Below, one piece after another: positions 1-8,160 of a DNA stretch of 24,344 nucleotides. The position numbers and the translations under genes were made by a program. Every line of letters starts with the position of its first letter. Position 1 is the first letter of the stretch. The stretch spans positions 5,714 through 30,057 of the forward strand of contig DIRM01000015.1 in assembly GCA_002427545.1 (NCBI GenBank), given 5' to 3'. Below the pieces are notes generated by a model. The model was not told the DNA's origin and did no database searches. It was given only the letters and a program-made list of their open reading frames with translations. This DNA is from Mageeibacillus sp. UBA5436. Its GTDB lineage: Bacteria > Bacillota > Clostridia > Saccharofermentanales > DTU023.

Positions 1-1377
1 CAATAAACATACCGTCTCAACGTGCATTGTCCAAGGGAAAAGGTCTAAGGGTTGAATCGTTTTGACTTGCCACTTTGAGGACAACATTTCTATATCTCGC
101 GCTAATGTTGCGGGATTACAGGAAACATAAATGAGATTTTGTGCTTCAATTTTATTTAACGTTTCAATTAATTTTGAAGCTAAGCCTTTTCTTGGTGGAT
201 CCACAACAATAAAATCTTGTTTTTTGATGACTTGTTTTAACAACCAATCTTCAGTTTTACCTTGCTCAAATTCAAATGATTTTACCTGATTCAGTGCTGC
301 ATTTTCTTTGGCATTTTGAATGGCGTCAGCAGAAATTTCAACACCTTTGATTTGTTCAAAATATTCTGATAACAGAATGCCAATTACACCCGTACCGCAA
401 TACAAATCATAGACGGTACCTAATTTATCTTTATTGTTTTCCAATTTGTTAACATCCGCCAAGACAGCCTGAATGAGTCTTTCTGCCTGCGATGTATTCA
501 CCTGAAAAAATGATTGCGGATATATTTGAAATTGTTTACCTAAGATTTTTTCAATAAAATAGGGTTTTCCCCATAGATGAATTTGTTGTTTATTTTGCTC
601 AATTAAATAAAAACTCATCACTTTTTGTTGATCCAAGTTTTGATTAATGGCATCCGCTAATTCGGCAATCTCATTTTTTAATTTTTCCATGTCCTTTTGC
701 AATTCAGATGGAATGGAGTCAAAATGAAAAGCAATTAATAATTGTCCCGTATGTACACCTAGCCGAATAATCAATTCTTTAAAATGACATTTGAAAACCT
801 TAACATATTTTGTCGTGTCCAGATACATTTCAATTTTTTGCCAAATAAGCGTTTCTACTTTTGGGGCAATATAACAACTTTCATGTTCAACTATTTCATG
901 GGATTGTTCTGCATAAAATCCTTTTATAAACTTTTGTTGTTTTTCATCATAGGAAATTTTTAATTGAATATGATTACGATAATGCCAAGGGTCCTCTGCT
1001 TTAATAATTTTCTCGCATGAAATATCTGCTAAATTAAGTTTGGCAATGCGTTCAAGCTGATCATAAACTTGTTTTTCTTTGATATCTGCTAAAGTATCAT
1101 ATGGTATTTGTTGAATTTGACAGCCTCCACAACCAGGCTTTTCTAGACTTAATGAATCATTAAAATAAGGACAAAGTGGCTTAATTCTATCCACAGATTG
1201 CTCTACAAATTCTATATTCTCTGCCTGCCAAATATTTTTTTTATATGGTATAAGGTCAGCTTTAATCCTATCACCTGGTACAGCATGCCGAATAAACGCT
1301 ACTTTACCATCTTTAGTTTTTGCTATACCTTGGCCTTGGCTTGTTAAATCAATTATCTTCAAAATCTCTTTATTCAT
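1..1377 (-). CDS. rlmD: 23S rRNA (uracil-5-)-methyltransferase, RlmD/RumA family, 3' end missing
   Basis: SAM-dependent methyltransferase that makes 5-methyluridine in 23S rRNA. The frame is open from an ATG at 1377 (SD AGAGGA just upstream) to base 1, giving 459 codons with no stop; homologues end only a few residues later (HVETVxLL is near the usual C-terminus), so little is missing. Seen: an N-terminal TRAM-like region with GQGIAK (residues 15-20), cysteines C69, C83 and C86 of the [4Fe-4S] site with a later HESC as the probable fourth, the SAM loop DLYCGTGVIG, VDPPRKG, and the catalytic-cysteine motif SCNPATLARD. The first two iron-sulfur cysteines are 13 residues apart, against 5 in E. 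coli RumA, because of a small insertion. Divergent from the phosphorylase gene. Family assignment is secure; the exact target (U1939, or U747 and U1939 as in RlmCD) cannot be told. Confidence 0.93.
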   Translation of the reverse strand, partial: MNKEILKIIDLTSQGQGIAKTKDGKVAFIRHAVPGDRIKADLIPYKKNIWQAENIEFVEQSVDRIKPLCPYFNDSLSLEKPGCGGCQIQQIPYDTLADIKEKQVYDQLERIAKLNLADISCEKIIKAEDPWHYRNHIQLKISYDEKQQKFIKGFYAEQSHEIVEHESCYIAPKVETLIWQKIEMYLDTTKYVKVFKCHFKELIIRLGVHTGQLLIAFHFDSIPSELQKDMEKLKNEIAELADAINQNLDQQKVMSFYLIEQNKQQIHLWGKPYFIEKILGKQFQIYPQSFFQVNTSQAERLIQAVLADVNKLENNKDKLGTVYDLYCGTGVIGILLSEYFEQIKGVEISADAIQNAKENAALNQVKSFEFEQGKTEDWLLKQVIKKQDFIVVDPPRKGLASKLIETLNKIEAQNLIYVSCNPATLARDIEMLSSKWQVKTIQPLDLFPWTMHVETVCLL

Positions 1378-1430
1378 GATTCCTCTATCTATTATTACGC
1401 CTATATCTTGGAGCGATAAACAAGATTAAA

Positions 1431-1439
1431 TGCTATACT
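1431..1439 (+). promoter_or_regulatory. Extended -10 promoter for the purine nucleoside phosphorylase gene
   Basis: TGcTATACT is a good extended -10 element (TGn plus TATACT) about 60 bases before the start codon. No good -35 lies at 16-18 bases; TTGGAG at 1408-1413 is too far (20 bases). The TGn extension would make up for the weak -35. Confidence 0.5.
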
Positions 1440-1497
1440 CAATACAGTTTAACAAGAAAAAACAAGATTTTGAATAATGAAAAAAGGTGAATATTGT

Positions 1498-2328
1498 ATG
1501 GAAAAATTTTCTTATGCTTTTTATCAAGAAAGTGCCAATTATATACTGAAGCAAATAAAGGTTAAACCCAAAATTGCGATTATTTTAGGTTCTGCTTTAG
1601 GTTCAATCACGGATATGGTTGAGGACAAAATTGTTATTCCTTATCAGGATGTTCCGCATCTTTTACAATCGACCGCTCCTTCACACAAGGGAGAATTCAT
1701 CTTTGGTCAACTCGCCAATCAACCAGTTATGCTTTTGTCTGGGCGTTTTCACCATTATGAAGGCTATAGTTATGAAGAGTTAGCACAACCTGTTCGCATC
1801 ATGAAATTATTGAATGTCGAAACTTTAATTGTGACCAATGCCGCTGGCGCGGTAAATCTCGATTATCAAGTTGGCGATATCATGTTAATTAATGATCATA
1901 TCAAATTAAATGGCGATAGCCCTATGCGTGGCCCTAATCTAGAAGAGTTTGGTCCTCGTTTCTTTGATTGTACACATATTTACTCGCCTAAATTATTAAA
2001 ATTAGCAGAAGAAAAAGCAGCTTTATTAGATTACTCAGGTTTTGTTCATTCAGGTGTTTATTATTTTTGTCCAGGACCAAATTTTGAAACACCAGCAGAA
2101 ATTAAGGCTATTCGAATTTTAGGTGGCGATGCTGTTGGCATGTCTACTGTCACAGAAACTTTAACCGCCGCTCATTGCGGGATTCAGGTACTGGGAATAT
2201 CGATGATTACTAATATGGCAGCAGGAATTAATGAAAGCTCACAATCGGGCATTGAAGTAATAGATGTTGGTAATAAAGCCGCTGGTAAAATTGCAAATCT
2301 TATTTTAGAAGTTATAAAGACTTTGTAA
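1498..2328 (+). CDS. punA: Purine nucleoside phosphorylase, trimeric class I (inosine/guanosine type)
   Basis: Phosphorolysis of inosine, guanosine and their deoxy forms to base plus (deoxy)ribose 1-phosphate in the cytoplasm (purine salvage). 276 aa from the ATG at 1498, preferred over the ATG at 1477 because AAAGGTGA at 1483-1490 sits 7 bases before it; the upstream ATG has no SD. Seen: phosphate loop GSALG (31-35), SGRFHHYEG (81-89), TNAAGAV (113-119), the purine-site GPNFETPAE (193-201, with F196 and E197), GMSTVTE (214-220) and TNMAAGI (238-244, with N239). The Glu/Asn pair is typical of 6-oxopurine specificity. Length is normal for the family. Single-gene unit: own promoter, and a terminator directly after. 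The symbol follows the PunA naming; B. subtilis calls this type PupG. Confidence 0.95.
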   Translation: MEKFSYAFYQESANYILKQIKVKPKIAIILGSALGSITDMVEDKIVIPYQDVPHLLQSTAPSHKGEFIFGQLANQPVMLLSGRFHHYEGYSYEELAQPVRIMKLLNVETLIVTNAAGAVNLDYQVGDIMLINDHIKLNGDSPMRGPNLEEFGPRFFDCTHIYSPKLLKLAEEKAALLDYSGFVHSGVYYFCPGPNFETPAEIKAIRILGGDAVGMSTVTETLTAAHCGIQVLGISMITNMAAGINESSQSGIEVIDVGNKAAGKIANLILEVIKTL

Positions 2329-2361
2329 CTTTTATTATTTTATTTTTCTTTTTTAAAAATA

Positions 2362-2388
2362 ATGGCGCTATCTTTTTGATAACGCCAT
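2362..2388. terminator. Bidirectional intrinsic terminator between punA and the galactose operon
   Basis: Arms ATGGCGCTATC (2362-2372) and GATAACGCCAT (2378-2388) form an 11-position stem with one mismatch and a five-T loop. T-rich tracts lie on both sides, the better one for minus-strand transcripts coming from galE (TTATTTTT). The two genes are convergent, so one hairpin can end both. Confidence 0.8.
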
Positions 2389-2422
2389 CTTATTTCTCGT
2401 TTAATTTTCGATTAAATAATTA

Positions 2423-3421
2423 TTATTTAAATTCTTCAAGATAGCCATGAGGATTATTTTTATGCCATTGCCAAGCCGTCGAAATGATTGTTTTAAGATC
2501 AGCATATTGTGGTTGCCAATTTAAAACCTTTCGAGCTTTATCTGAAGAAGCTACTAGCTGAGCAGGATCTCCAGCTCTTCTAGCAACCATTTTTTCAGGA
2601 ATATCAAAATCAGTAACTTCACGGCAAACATCAATAACTTCACGCACTGAAAACCCAATGCCATTTCCTAAATTAAAGACATCACTTTTGCCACCTGCTA
2701 AAAGATAATCCATAGCTAAAATATGAGCAGAGGCTAAGTCCATAACATGAATATAATCCCTAATACAAGTACCATCAGGTGTAGGATAATCATCTCCAAA
2801 AACTGAAATATAATCTCTTTGCTCATTTGCAACTTGCAAAATCAAAGGAATCAAATGTGATTCTGGTTGATGTGATTCACCAATGACACCTGTTGGATGG
2901 GCACCTGCGGCATTAAAATAACGTAAAGCAACATAGTTTAAACCATAAGCTTGATTACACCATTTCATCATTTTTTCCATTGCTAATTTGGTATCACCAT
3001 AACAATTAGCTGGCAAGGTAGGATCACTTTCCAAAATAGGAATGCTTTGAGGCTCACCATACGTTGCAGCCGTAGAAGAAAAAACAATATTCTTTACATC
3101 ATGTTCAATCATGCTCTTTAATAAAATAGCCGTACCATTAACATTATTATCATAATATTTTAGAGGATCTTGCATGGATTCCCCAACTTGTGAATAGGCA
3201 GCAAAATGAATAACACCTTCAATTTTTTCTTTTTCAAAGATTTTATCTAATGCCTTTTTATCTCGAATATCTTCACGATAAAATTTAACTTCATGAGGAA
3301 TAGACTGAGCAAATCCTGTTTCTAAGTTATCGATAATGATCACATCACGTTTGGCTTCAACTAAAGCACGAACCGTATGCGATCCAATATAACCAGCACC
3401 ACCTAAAACTAAAATTGCCAT
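2423..3421 (-). CDS. galE: UDP-glucose 4-epimerase
   Basis: Interconverts UDP-galactose and UDP-glucose (Leloir pathway; also supplies UDP-galactose for polysaccharides). 332 aa, the usual length. Extended SDR fold: NAD-binding GGAGYIGSH (7-15), SSTAATYG with the catalytic Ser/Thr near 115-117, and the catalytic YxxxK as Y141 and K145. RYFNAAGAHP and the C-terminal RRAGDPAQLVAS are GalE hallmarks for substrate binding. Start ATG at 3421 with AGGAAG about 10 bases upstream. Its start lies 14 bases after the mglC stop, so it is the last gene of the mgl operon and is followed by the shared terminator at 2362-2388. No galT is present in the window. Confidence 0.96.
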   Translation of the reverse strand: MAILVLGGAGYIGSHTVRALVEAKRDVIIIDNLETGFAQSIPHEVKFYREDIRDKKALDKIFEKEKIEGVIHFAAYSQVGESMQDPLKYYDNNVNGTAILLKSMIEHDVKNIVFSSTAATYGEPQSIPILESDPTLPANCYGDTKLAMEKMMKWCNQAYGLNYVALRYFNAAGAHPTGVIGESHQPESHLIPLILQVANEQRDYISVFGDDYPTPDGTCIRDYIHVMDLASAHILAMDYLLAGGKSDVFNLGNGIGFSVREVIDVCREVTDFDIPEKMVARRAGDPAQLVASSDKARKVLNWQPQYADLKTIISTAWQWHKNNPHGYLEEFK

Positions 3422-3435
3422 ATCATTAATGCTTC

Positions 3436-5124
3436 CTATTTCTTTTGAACATATTTCAAACTATCAAGTGTAACTGCCGATATGATAATGATACCTTGTA
3501 AAACAAATTGGAGATTCGTATCAATACCAAGTACTGTCAATGAATAGGTTAAAGCAGTAAATATTAAAACACCGACTACAACACCAGAAATTTTACCAAT
3601 ACCACCGGTAAAAGAAATACCACCAACAACACAAGCAGCAATTGCGTCCATGTCCCAGCCTTGACCATAAGCCGCTGAGCCAGAACCAACCATTCGCATA
3701 CATTCTAACCATGAACCAAATCCATATAAAACACCAGCAAGTATAAAGGCTCCCATGGTCACTGCAAACACGGATATACCTGATACTGCTGCTGCCTCAG
3801 AATTGCCACCAACCGCATAAAGATATTTACCAAAACGTGTCTTGTTCCAGACAAAGGAAATGATTATTACGGCCGCAACCGCCCAAAGAATGATGGTTGG
3901 GAAACGATTAATCTTGGGAATAAACATTTCGGGTATGGCTTGTTCAATACCACCAAATGAAACACCTTTTGTCGCATATGTGTTCAATCCAAAAATGATT
4001 AACATATTGGACATTGTGGAAATAAAAGGATGGATCTTAAACTTCGCCGTAAAGAATCCTGCAATGGAAGTAAAAAATGCAGAGAGGATGATCCCGACAA
4101 GCAATGCCAAAAAGGCTCTACCAACCAATGGCAAGTTTGTAAAATCAAAAATATGGCCAAATACGCCACCCGTATTAATACCACGATGCATAATAACGGT
4201 TGAAGCAACCATGCCCATACCAACGATACGTCCTATCGAAAGGTCGGTACCTGTTAAAAGAATCAGTCCAGCAACACCTAATGCTAAGAAAATACGTGGA
4301 GAAGCCTGTTGTAAAATATTAAGAATATTATTCCAAGTTAATAAAGGCGTATTTTTAAGCGCTGGTGCAAGAATACTCAAAGCGATAAAAATTAAAATGA
4401 TAACGATATAAAGTCCATTTTTAAGCAAGAAATCTTTTGTATTAAAAGAATAGCGATATAATTCCCATTTTTGTTTTTGAGATTGCGAAAAAGTGAATTT
4501 TGACATACGCAACAAGTCAATCATATGATACTTTGTCACAAAAGCTTCATGACGATGATCCTTAATGCCTTGAAGTTCTGATTTGTGCATCAATTTAGCA
4601 TCAAAAAGACGATTTTTATAAACATAATTTTCATCTTTGATTTCTTGCGTTTTTTGATCAGTATTTTCTATCTCTATTTCTTTTAAATTTTCTTCATGCT
4701 CTTTTTCTAATTCTACTAAATGAGCTTCATACCGTTTGACAGCTTCTGCTTTTTCTATTTCCAAACTAGCAAGAACTGGTTCATAATAATCGGACTCATA
4801 ATGTGCGTCCAGGTAATCTTCAGCTTGTTTAATTAAATTAGAAATTTCATCTTTATTTTGCGCTTCTATCACTAAAGCTTTTTCTAATTCTTTTTTATCT
4901 GAGGCGATTTTTTCCTCTTTTTCTGCTTTAGTATTATTTTTATCTTCTTTTACTTGCTGCATATGGCGACGCAAAGCTAATACCTGATTTGCACCGTCTT
5001 TACGTAATGCATCAATCTTGTTTTGAATGCCATCTACATAGTCAGTAATAGGCTGAAGCAATTGCTGTTCATCTTCAGTACTGAGAATTTTATTCGGCAT
5101 TTCATTTTGCATTTGTTCTGACAT
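3436..5124 (-). CDS. mglC: Galactose/methyl-galactoside ABC transporter permease MglC with a long cytoplasmic N-terminal extension
   Basis: Membrane channel of the galactose/glucose importer. 562 aa from the ATG at 5124, which has GAGGAG close upstream; an in-frame ATG at 5154 overlaps the end of mglA and lacks an SD. E. coli MglC is about 336 aa. The match to it starts near residue 232 (first membrane span about 237-255) and runs to the end; GTDLSIGR, WNKTRFGKYLYAVGGN, AIAACVVGGISFTGG and the final LDSLKYVQKK are clear family motifs. Residues 1-230 are extra: highly charged, rich in Glu, Lys and Gln, with helical coiled-coil character between about 60 and 195, and no signal peptide. They should lie in the cytoplasm beside the MglA ATPase. 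The join is in frame and shows no sign of a frameshift. Operon: 13 bases after mglA, 14 before galE. Confidence 0.93.
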   Translation of the reverse strand: MSEQMQNEMPNKILSTEDEQQLLQPITDYVDGIQNKIDALRKDGANQVLALRRHMQQVKEDKNNTKAEKEEKIASDKKELEKALVIEAQNKDEISNLIKQAEDYLDAHYESDYYEPVLASLEIEKAEAVKRYEAHLVELEKEHEENLKEIEIENTDQKTQEIKDENYVYKNRLFDAKLMHKSELQGIKDHRHEAFVTKYHMIDLLRMSKFTFSQSQKQKWELYRYSFNTKDFLLKNGLYIVIILIFIALSILAPALKNTPLLTWNNILNILQQASPRIFLALGVAGLILLTGTDLSIGRIVGMGMVASTVIMHRGINTGGVFGHIFDFTNLPLVGRAFLALLVGIILSAFFTSIAGFFTAKFKIHPFISTMSNMLIIFGLNTYATKGVSFGGIEQAIPEMFIPKINRFPTIILWAVAAVIIISFVWNKTRFGKYLYAVGGNSEAAAVSGISVFAVTMGAFILAGVLYGFGSWLECMRMVGSGSAAYGQGWDMDAIAACVVGGISFTGGIGKISGVVVGVLIFTALTYSLTVLGIDTNLQFVLQGIIIISAVTLDSLKYVQKK

Positions 5125-5137
5125 ACTCTCTCTCCTC

Positions 5138-6646
5138 TTATAGATATTTTGCACTCAGACGCAAAAGTTCTTCCTGATTTGTTTCATTTGTATTCACGAT
5201 GCCGGATAGAAAACCATTTGACATAACGGCAATACGATTTGTAATGCCTAAAATTTCTGGCATTTCTGAAGAGACTAATATAATCGTTTTGCCTTCTTTT
5301 GCCATATTAATGATCAATTCATAAATTTCATATTTTGCACCAACGTCAATACCACGCGTTGGCTCATCCATCATAAAAATCATTGGTTCTCGTTCTAACC
5401 ATTTACTGAATACAACTTTTTGTTGATTTCCTCCAGAAAGACTCGAAATCAATTCTTCTGGACCCATCGTTTTGATTCGCATCAAATTAATTTGTTGTAC
5501 GGTTGCTTTTTGCATCTTAGATTTGGATAAGGCTGGTCCTTGCATATATTGTGAAAGATTCGCAATTGTTGTATTAAATGTAAGATCACCTTTAAGGAAC
5601 AAACCATTTGATTTGCGTTCCTCAGTAATCATGGCAAATCCGTGCTGCATCGCCTCTAATGGGCCTGTAAAATTCATGAGTTTACCATCATAATAAACCC
5701 GTCCAGCCGCTCTCGTTCGAACACCAAATAAAGTCTCTAACAATTCAGTACGTCCAGCACCAACGAGTCCATAAAATCCAAATATTTCCCCTTCACGCAC
5801 ATCAAAAGAAACATCTTTCAAATAAGGTGCATATTTCGTTGAAAGATGTTTTACAGAAAGGATGATATCACCAGGTTCATTATCAACTGGTGGAAAACGA
5901 TTATCCAAAGATCGGCCAACCATTGCCGAAATTAATTCATTCATATTGGTTGATACTGTATCTTTGACCGTTACCATATTACCATCACGCAATACCGAAA
6001 CCTGATCACAAATTTCAAATATTTCATCCATTTTATGTGATATATAGATTAAAGAAATACCTTGTTCTTTTAATTTACGCATCATTTTAAAAAGTTTTTC
6101 GACTTCTGGCTGGGTTAAAGACGAGGTTGGCTCGTCCAAGACGATAATCTTAGAATGATAGGAAATTGCTTTTGCAATCTCACACATTTGGCGCACAGAA
6201 ACAGACATTTTACGCATTGGTTGGGTTAGATTCACCGTCAATCCCAAGCTGCGAAAAAGCTCTGCCGCTTCTTTTTTCATTCGCGTTTCGTCTATGCACC
6301 CAGAAGAACTTAAGGGATAACGTCCCAAAAAAAGATTGTCCACAACACTCAAATCAAGACATTGATTTAATTCTTGATGTACCATGGCAATCCCATTTTC
6401 TAAAGCATCCTTTGGTCCGGTAAAAGCAACTTCCTTTCCATCTAAGTAAATATTACCTTCATCTTTTTGATAAATACCAAAAAGACATTTCATCATGGTC
6501 GACTTCCCTGCACCATTTTCGCCCATCAGTCCCATTATGCTGCCTTCCTTCACGTCTAAATTAACGCGATTCAGAACAACATTGCGCCCAAACGCCTTCG
6601 ACATATTGCGAATCGAGAGGATGACATTCTCTTGTTTTTCACTCAT
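5138..6646 (-). CDS. mglA: Galactose/methyl-galactoside ABC transporter ATP-binding protein MglA
   Basis: Energises sugar import; two fused nucleotide-binding domains, cytoplasmic. 502 aa from the ATG at 6646, chosen over the upstream in-frame ATG at 6688 because CAGGAGT lies 7 bases before it and the upstream segment overlaps the mglB-mglA terminator hairpin. Domain 1: Walker A GENGAGKST (42-50), signature-like MSVSVRQ (147-153), Walker B IIVLDEPTSS (167-176). Domain 2: a degenerate Walker A GLVGAGRTE (293-301, no GKS/T), intact signature LSGGNQQ (403-409) and Walker B MMDEPTRGID (425-434). One good and one degenerate site is the usual pattern in the MglA/RbsA family. Length is normal (E. 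coli about 506). A hairpin with a U-run separates it from mglB, so it is probably made at a lower level than the binding protein. Confidence 0.96.
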   Translation of the reverse strand: MSEKQENVILSIRNMSKAFGRNVVLNRVNLDVKEGSIMGLMGENGAGKSTMMKCLFGIYQKDEGNIYLDGKEVAFTGPKDALENGIAMVHQELNQCLDLSVVDNLFLGRYPLSSSGCIDETRMKKEAAELFRSLGLTVNLTQPMRKMSVSVRQMCEIAKAISYHSKIIVLDEPTSSLTQPEVEKLFKMMRKLKEQGISLIYISHKMDEIFEICDQVSVLRDGNMVTVKDTVSTNMNELISAMVGRSLDNRFPPVDNEPGDIILSVKHLSTKYAPYLKDVSFDVREGEIFGFYGLVGAGRTELLETLFGVRTRAAGRVYYDGKLMNFTGPLEAMQHGFAMITEERKSNGLFLKGDLTFNTTIANLSQYMQGPALSKSKMQKATVQQINLMRIKTMGPEELISSLSGGNQQKVVFSKWLEREPMIFMMDEPTRGIDVGAKYEIYELIINMAKEGKTIILVSSEMPEILGITNRIAVMSNGFLSGIVNTNETNQEELLRLSAKYL

Positions 6647-6665
6647 CGTCAATACTCCTGATTTC

Positions 6666-6705
6666 AAAAAATGGTTATCAGGAAGCAAAACGCTTCCTGA
6701 TAACC
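6666..6705 (-). terminator. Intercistronic hairpin/terminator between mglB and mglA
   Basis: Perfect 14-bp inverted repeat: GGTTATCAGGAAGC (6673-6686) and GCTTCCTGATAACC (6692-6705) around a 5-base loop. On the minus strand it is followed by A and six T. This is a textbook intrinsic terminator or 3'-end stabiliser placed inside the operon, about 20 bases before the mglA start. Partial read-through would give much more mglB than mglAC mRNA. A second, smaller inverted repeat (GATCAAG 6714-6720, CTTGATC 6737-6743) precedes it. Confidence 0.8.
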
Positions 6706-6760
6706 TGACGATTGATCAAGCTTTAGCCTTTAGCCACTTGATCGTACGCTATTAATTTAA

Positions 6761-8116
6761 TTATTGAGATAACAATGAAGTATAGGAACTTGCATTATCT
6801 GTCTTAACCATGTTAATCGCATAAGCATCATATTGATCAGGATTGCCCAAACGATTTGTAATATTGGACTCTGTCTGACCATCGCCACCGATATACTCTA
6901 CATTAAGATTGAGTAAATCATCATAATTCTCAAGTAATGGTTGATAGGTTGCGCTTAGGAAGTTATCCGAAGAATTATAAATATTTAACCAAATATTTTT
7001 GTTTGGATGACTTGCTTCGTCTAATTGATTACCAACTGGAGCATAAACAGCTGTAGAATCCATAAAGTCTTCATAATTATCAGCGGTTACTGATAAGTTT
7101 AATGCATAGAAAGAACGCTCTTCTTCTACATAAACATAGTCATCATCTGTCAATACATTACCAGCATCATCTTCAACGCTAATACCTGTATTTACATCAA
7201 CGCCATCTAATAAGTTACGTAATACACGTAATGTTAAATAAGCTTGAACGTCAGCATGTTGGCTAATTGTGCCACCAAAACCTTCAGCAATAGCTGCAAC
7301 AGCATCACTGTTTGCATCATAACCAAATGTTGGAACGCCATTTTCTTTAGACCAGTTATTAAACATGGCCATACCCATACCATCATTGTTGGATACAACG
7401 ATATCAATTTGATCGCCTAAACTAGCAGACCATGTACCAATGGTATTACCAGCTGTAGGAGCATCCCATGTTGCACCAGCCGTATTTTTCATTTCTTGTG
7501 AAGCTAATTCACGAACTACATAAGTTTTGCCATCAACGGTTAATTCGCCGTCTTTAACTACGTCAGAAGTTCCGTCTGCATTACTACCAACTGGGTCAGA
7601 AATAATAGCACCGTCTTTTTCAACAGCAGTTTGTAAAGCTTTACGTGCGCCTCTGGTACGTGCGATAGAGTCATTATGACCAATATCACCAATAGCTAAA
7701 ACATAACCAATAACGCCATCACCATTGCGGTCAATTTCATCGGCATGTTTGTTGATATAATCAACAATCATCTCACCTTGTAATTCAGCACCTTGATTAG
7801 CATCAAATCCAACATAATATGTTTTGTCATTGAAATTAAGAGCTTCCATATCAAGATCGCCTGTTGAGCTGTTGGAAGGTTGACGATTATACCAAACTAA
7901 TGGTTTGTCCGCATTAGCTAAGTCACCAGTTTCTGCAGGTGCTTCGGTTTCTTCAGCTTCTGGAGAAGCTTCGGTTTTTTCAGCTACATCTTCTTTAGTT
8001 TCTACTACAGCTTCTGTTTCTTTTTTTGTTTCTTCTGCAGTTGACCCACCGCCACAACCTGCCATGAGTATAATTACCATAGCAAATGCTGTGACAAGAC
8101 TTAAGATTTTTTTCAT
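6761..8116 (-). CDS. mglB: Galactose/glucose-binding lipoprotein MglB, circularly permuted
   Basis: Extracellular sugar receptor of the MglBAC importer. 451 aa; AAGGAGG SD. Lipoprotein signal with lipobox LMAGC (C21), then an acidic Glu/Thr/Ala-rich tether to about residue 68. The fold order is unusual. Residues 70-350 match E. coli MglB from its fourth strand (PVVFFNKEPS, here PLVWYNRQPS) to near its C-terminus. Residues 374-451 match its beginning: IYNSSDNF corresponds to IYKYDDNF, and AYAINMVKTD to ALAINLVDPA. Sugar-site residues by my alignment (E. coli mature numbering): D384 (D14), F386 (F16), N77 (N91), D149 (D154), R153 (R158), W217 (W183), N243/N244 (N211), D267 (D236), Q286 (N256). 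The calcium loop is D129-x-N131-x-D133 with probable D238 in place of E205. Normal first gene of the mglBAC unit. Function is well supported by motifs and context; the permutation is from a by-eye alignment. Confidence 0.9.
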   Translation of the reverse strand: MKKILSLVTAFAMVIILMAGCGGGSTAEETKKETEAVVETKEDVAEKTEASPEAEETEAPAETGDLANADKPLVWYNRQPSNSSTGDLDMEALNFNDKTYYVGFDANQGAELQGEMIVDYINKHADEIDRNGDGVIGYVLAIGDIGHNDSIARTRGARKALQTAVEKDGAIISDPVGSNADGTSDVVKDGELTVDGKTYVVRELASQEMKNTAGATWDAPTAGNTIGTWSASLGDQIDIVVSNNDGMGMAMFNNWSKENGVPTFGYDANSDAVAAIAEGFGGTISQHADVQAYLTLRVLRNLLDGVDVNTGISVEDDAGNVLTDDDYVYVEEERSFYALNLSVTADNYEDFMDSTAVYAPVGNQLDEASHPNKNIWLNIYNSSDNFLSATYQPLLENYDDLLNLNVEYIGGDGQTESNITNRLGNPDQYDAYAINMVKTDNASSYTSLLSQ

Positions 8117-8129
8117 TCTTTCCTCCTTA

Positions 8130-8148
8130 TTTATGCTTTCGGCATAAA
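8130..8148 (-). other. Small hairpin just before the mglB ribosome binding site
   Basis: TTTATGC (8130-8136) and GCATAAA (8142-8148) form a 7-bp stem with a 5-base loop, ending only one base before the AAGGAGG SD. Probably mRNA stabilisation or translation tuning of mglB; no direct evidence of regulation. Confidence 0.45.
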
Positions 8149-8160
8149 ATTGTATGTTTT

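Noticed and set aside
3842..4411. 189-codon open frame on the plus strand inside mglC
   Set aside because: It is antisense to the conserved membrane part of mglC, has no ribosome binding site, and its composition mirrors the opposite strand. A shadow frame.
7712..7740. EF-hand or dockerin-like motif (DRNGDG) in mglB
   Set aside because: Not a separate domain: E. coli MglB has the same calcium loop at the equivalent place.
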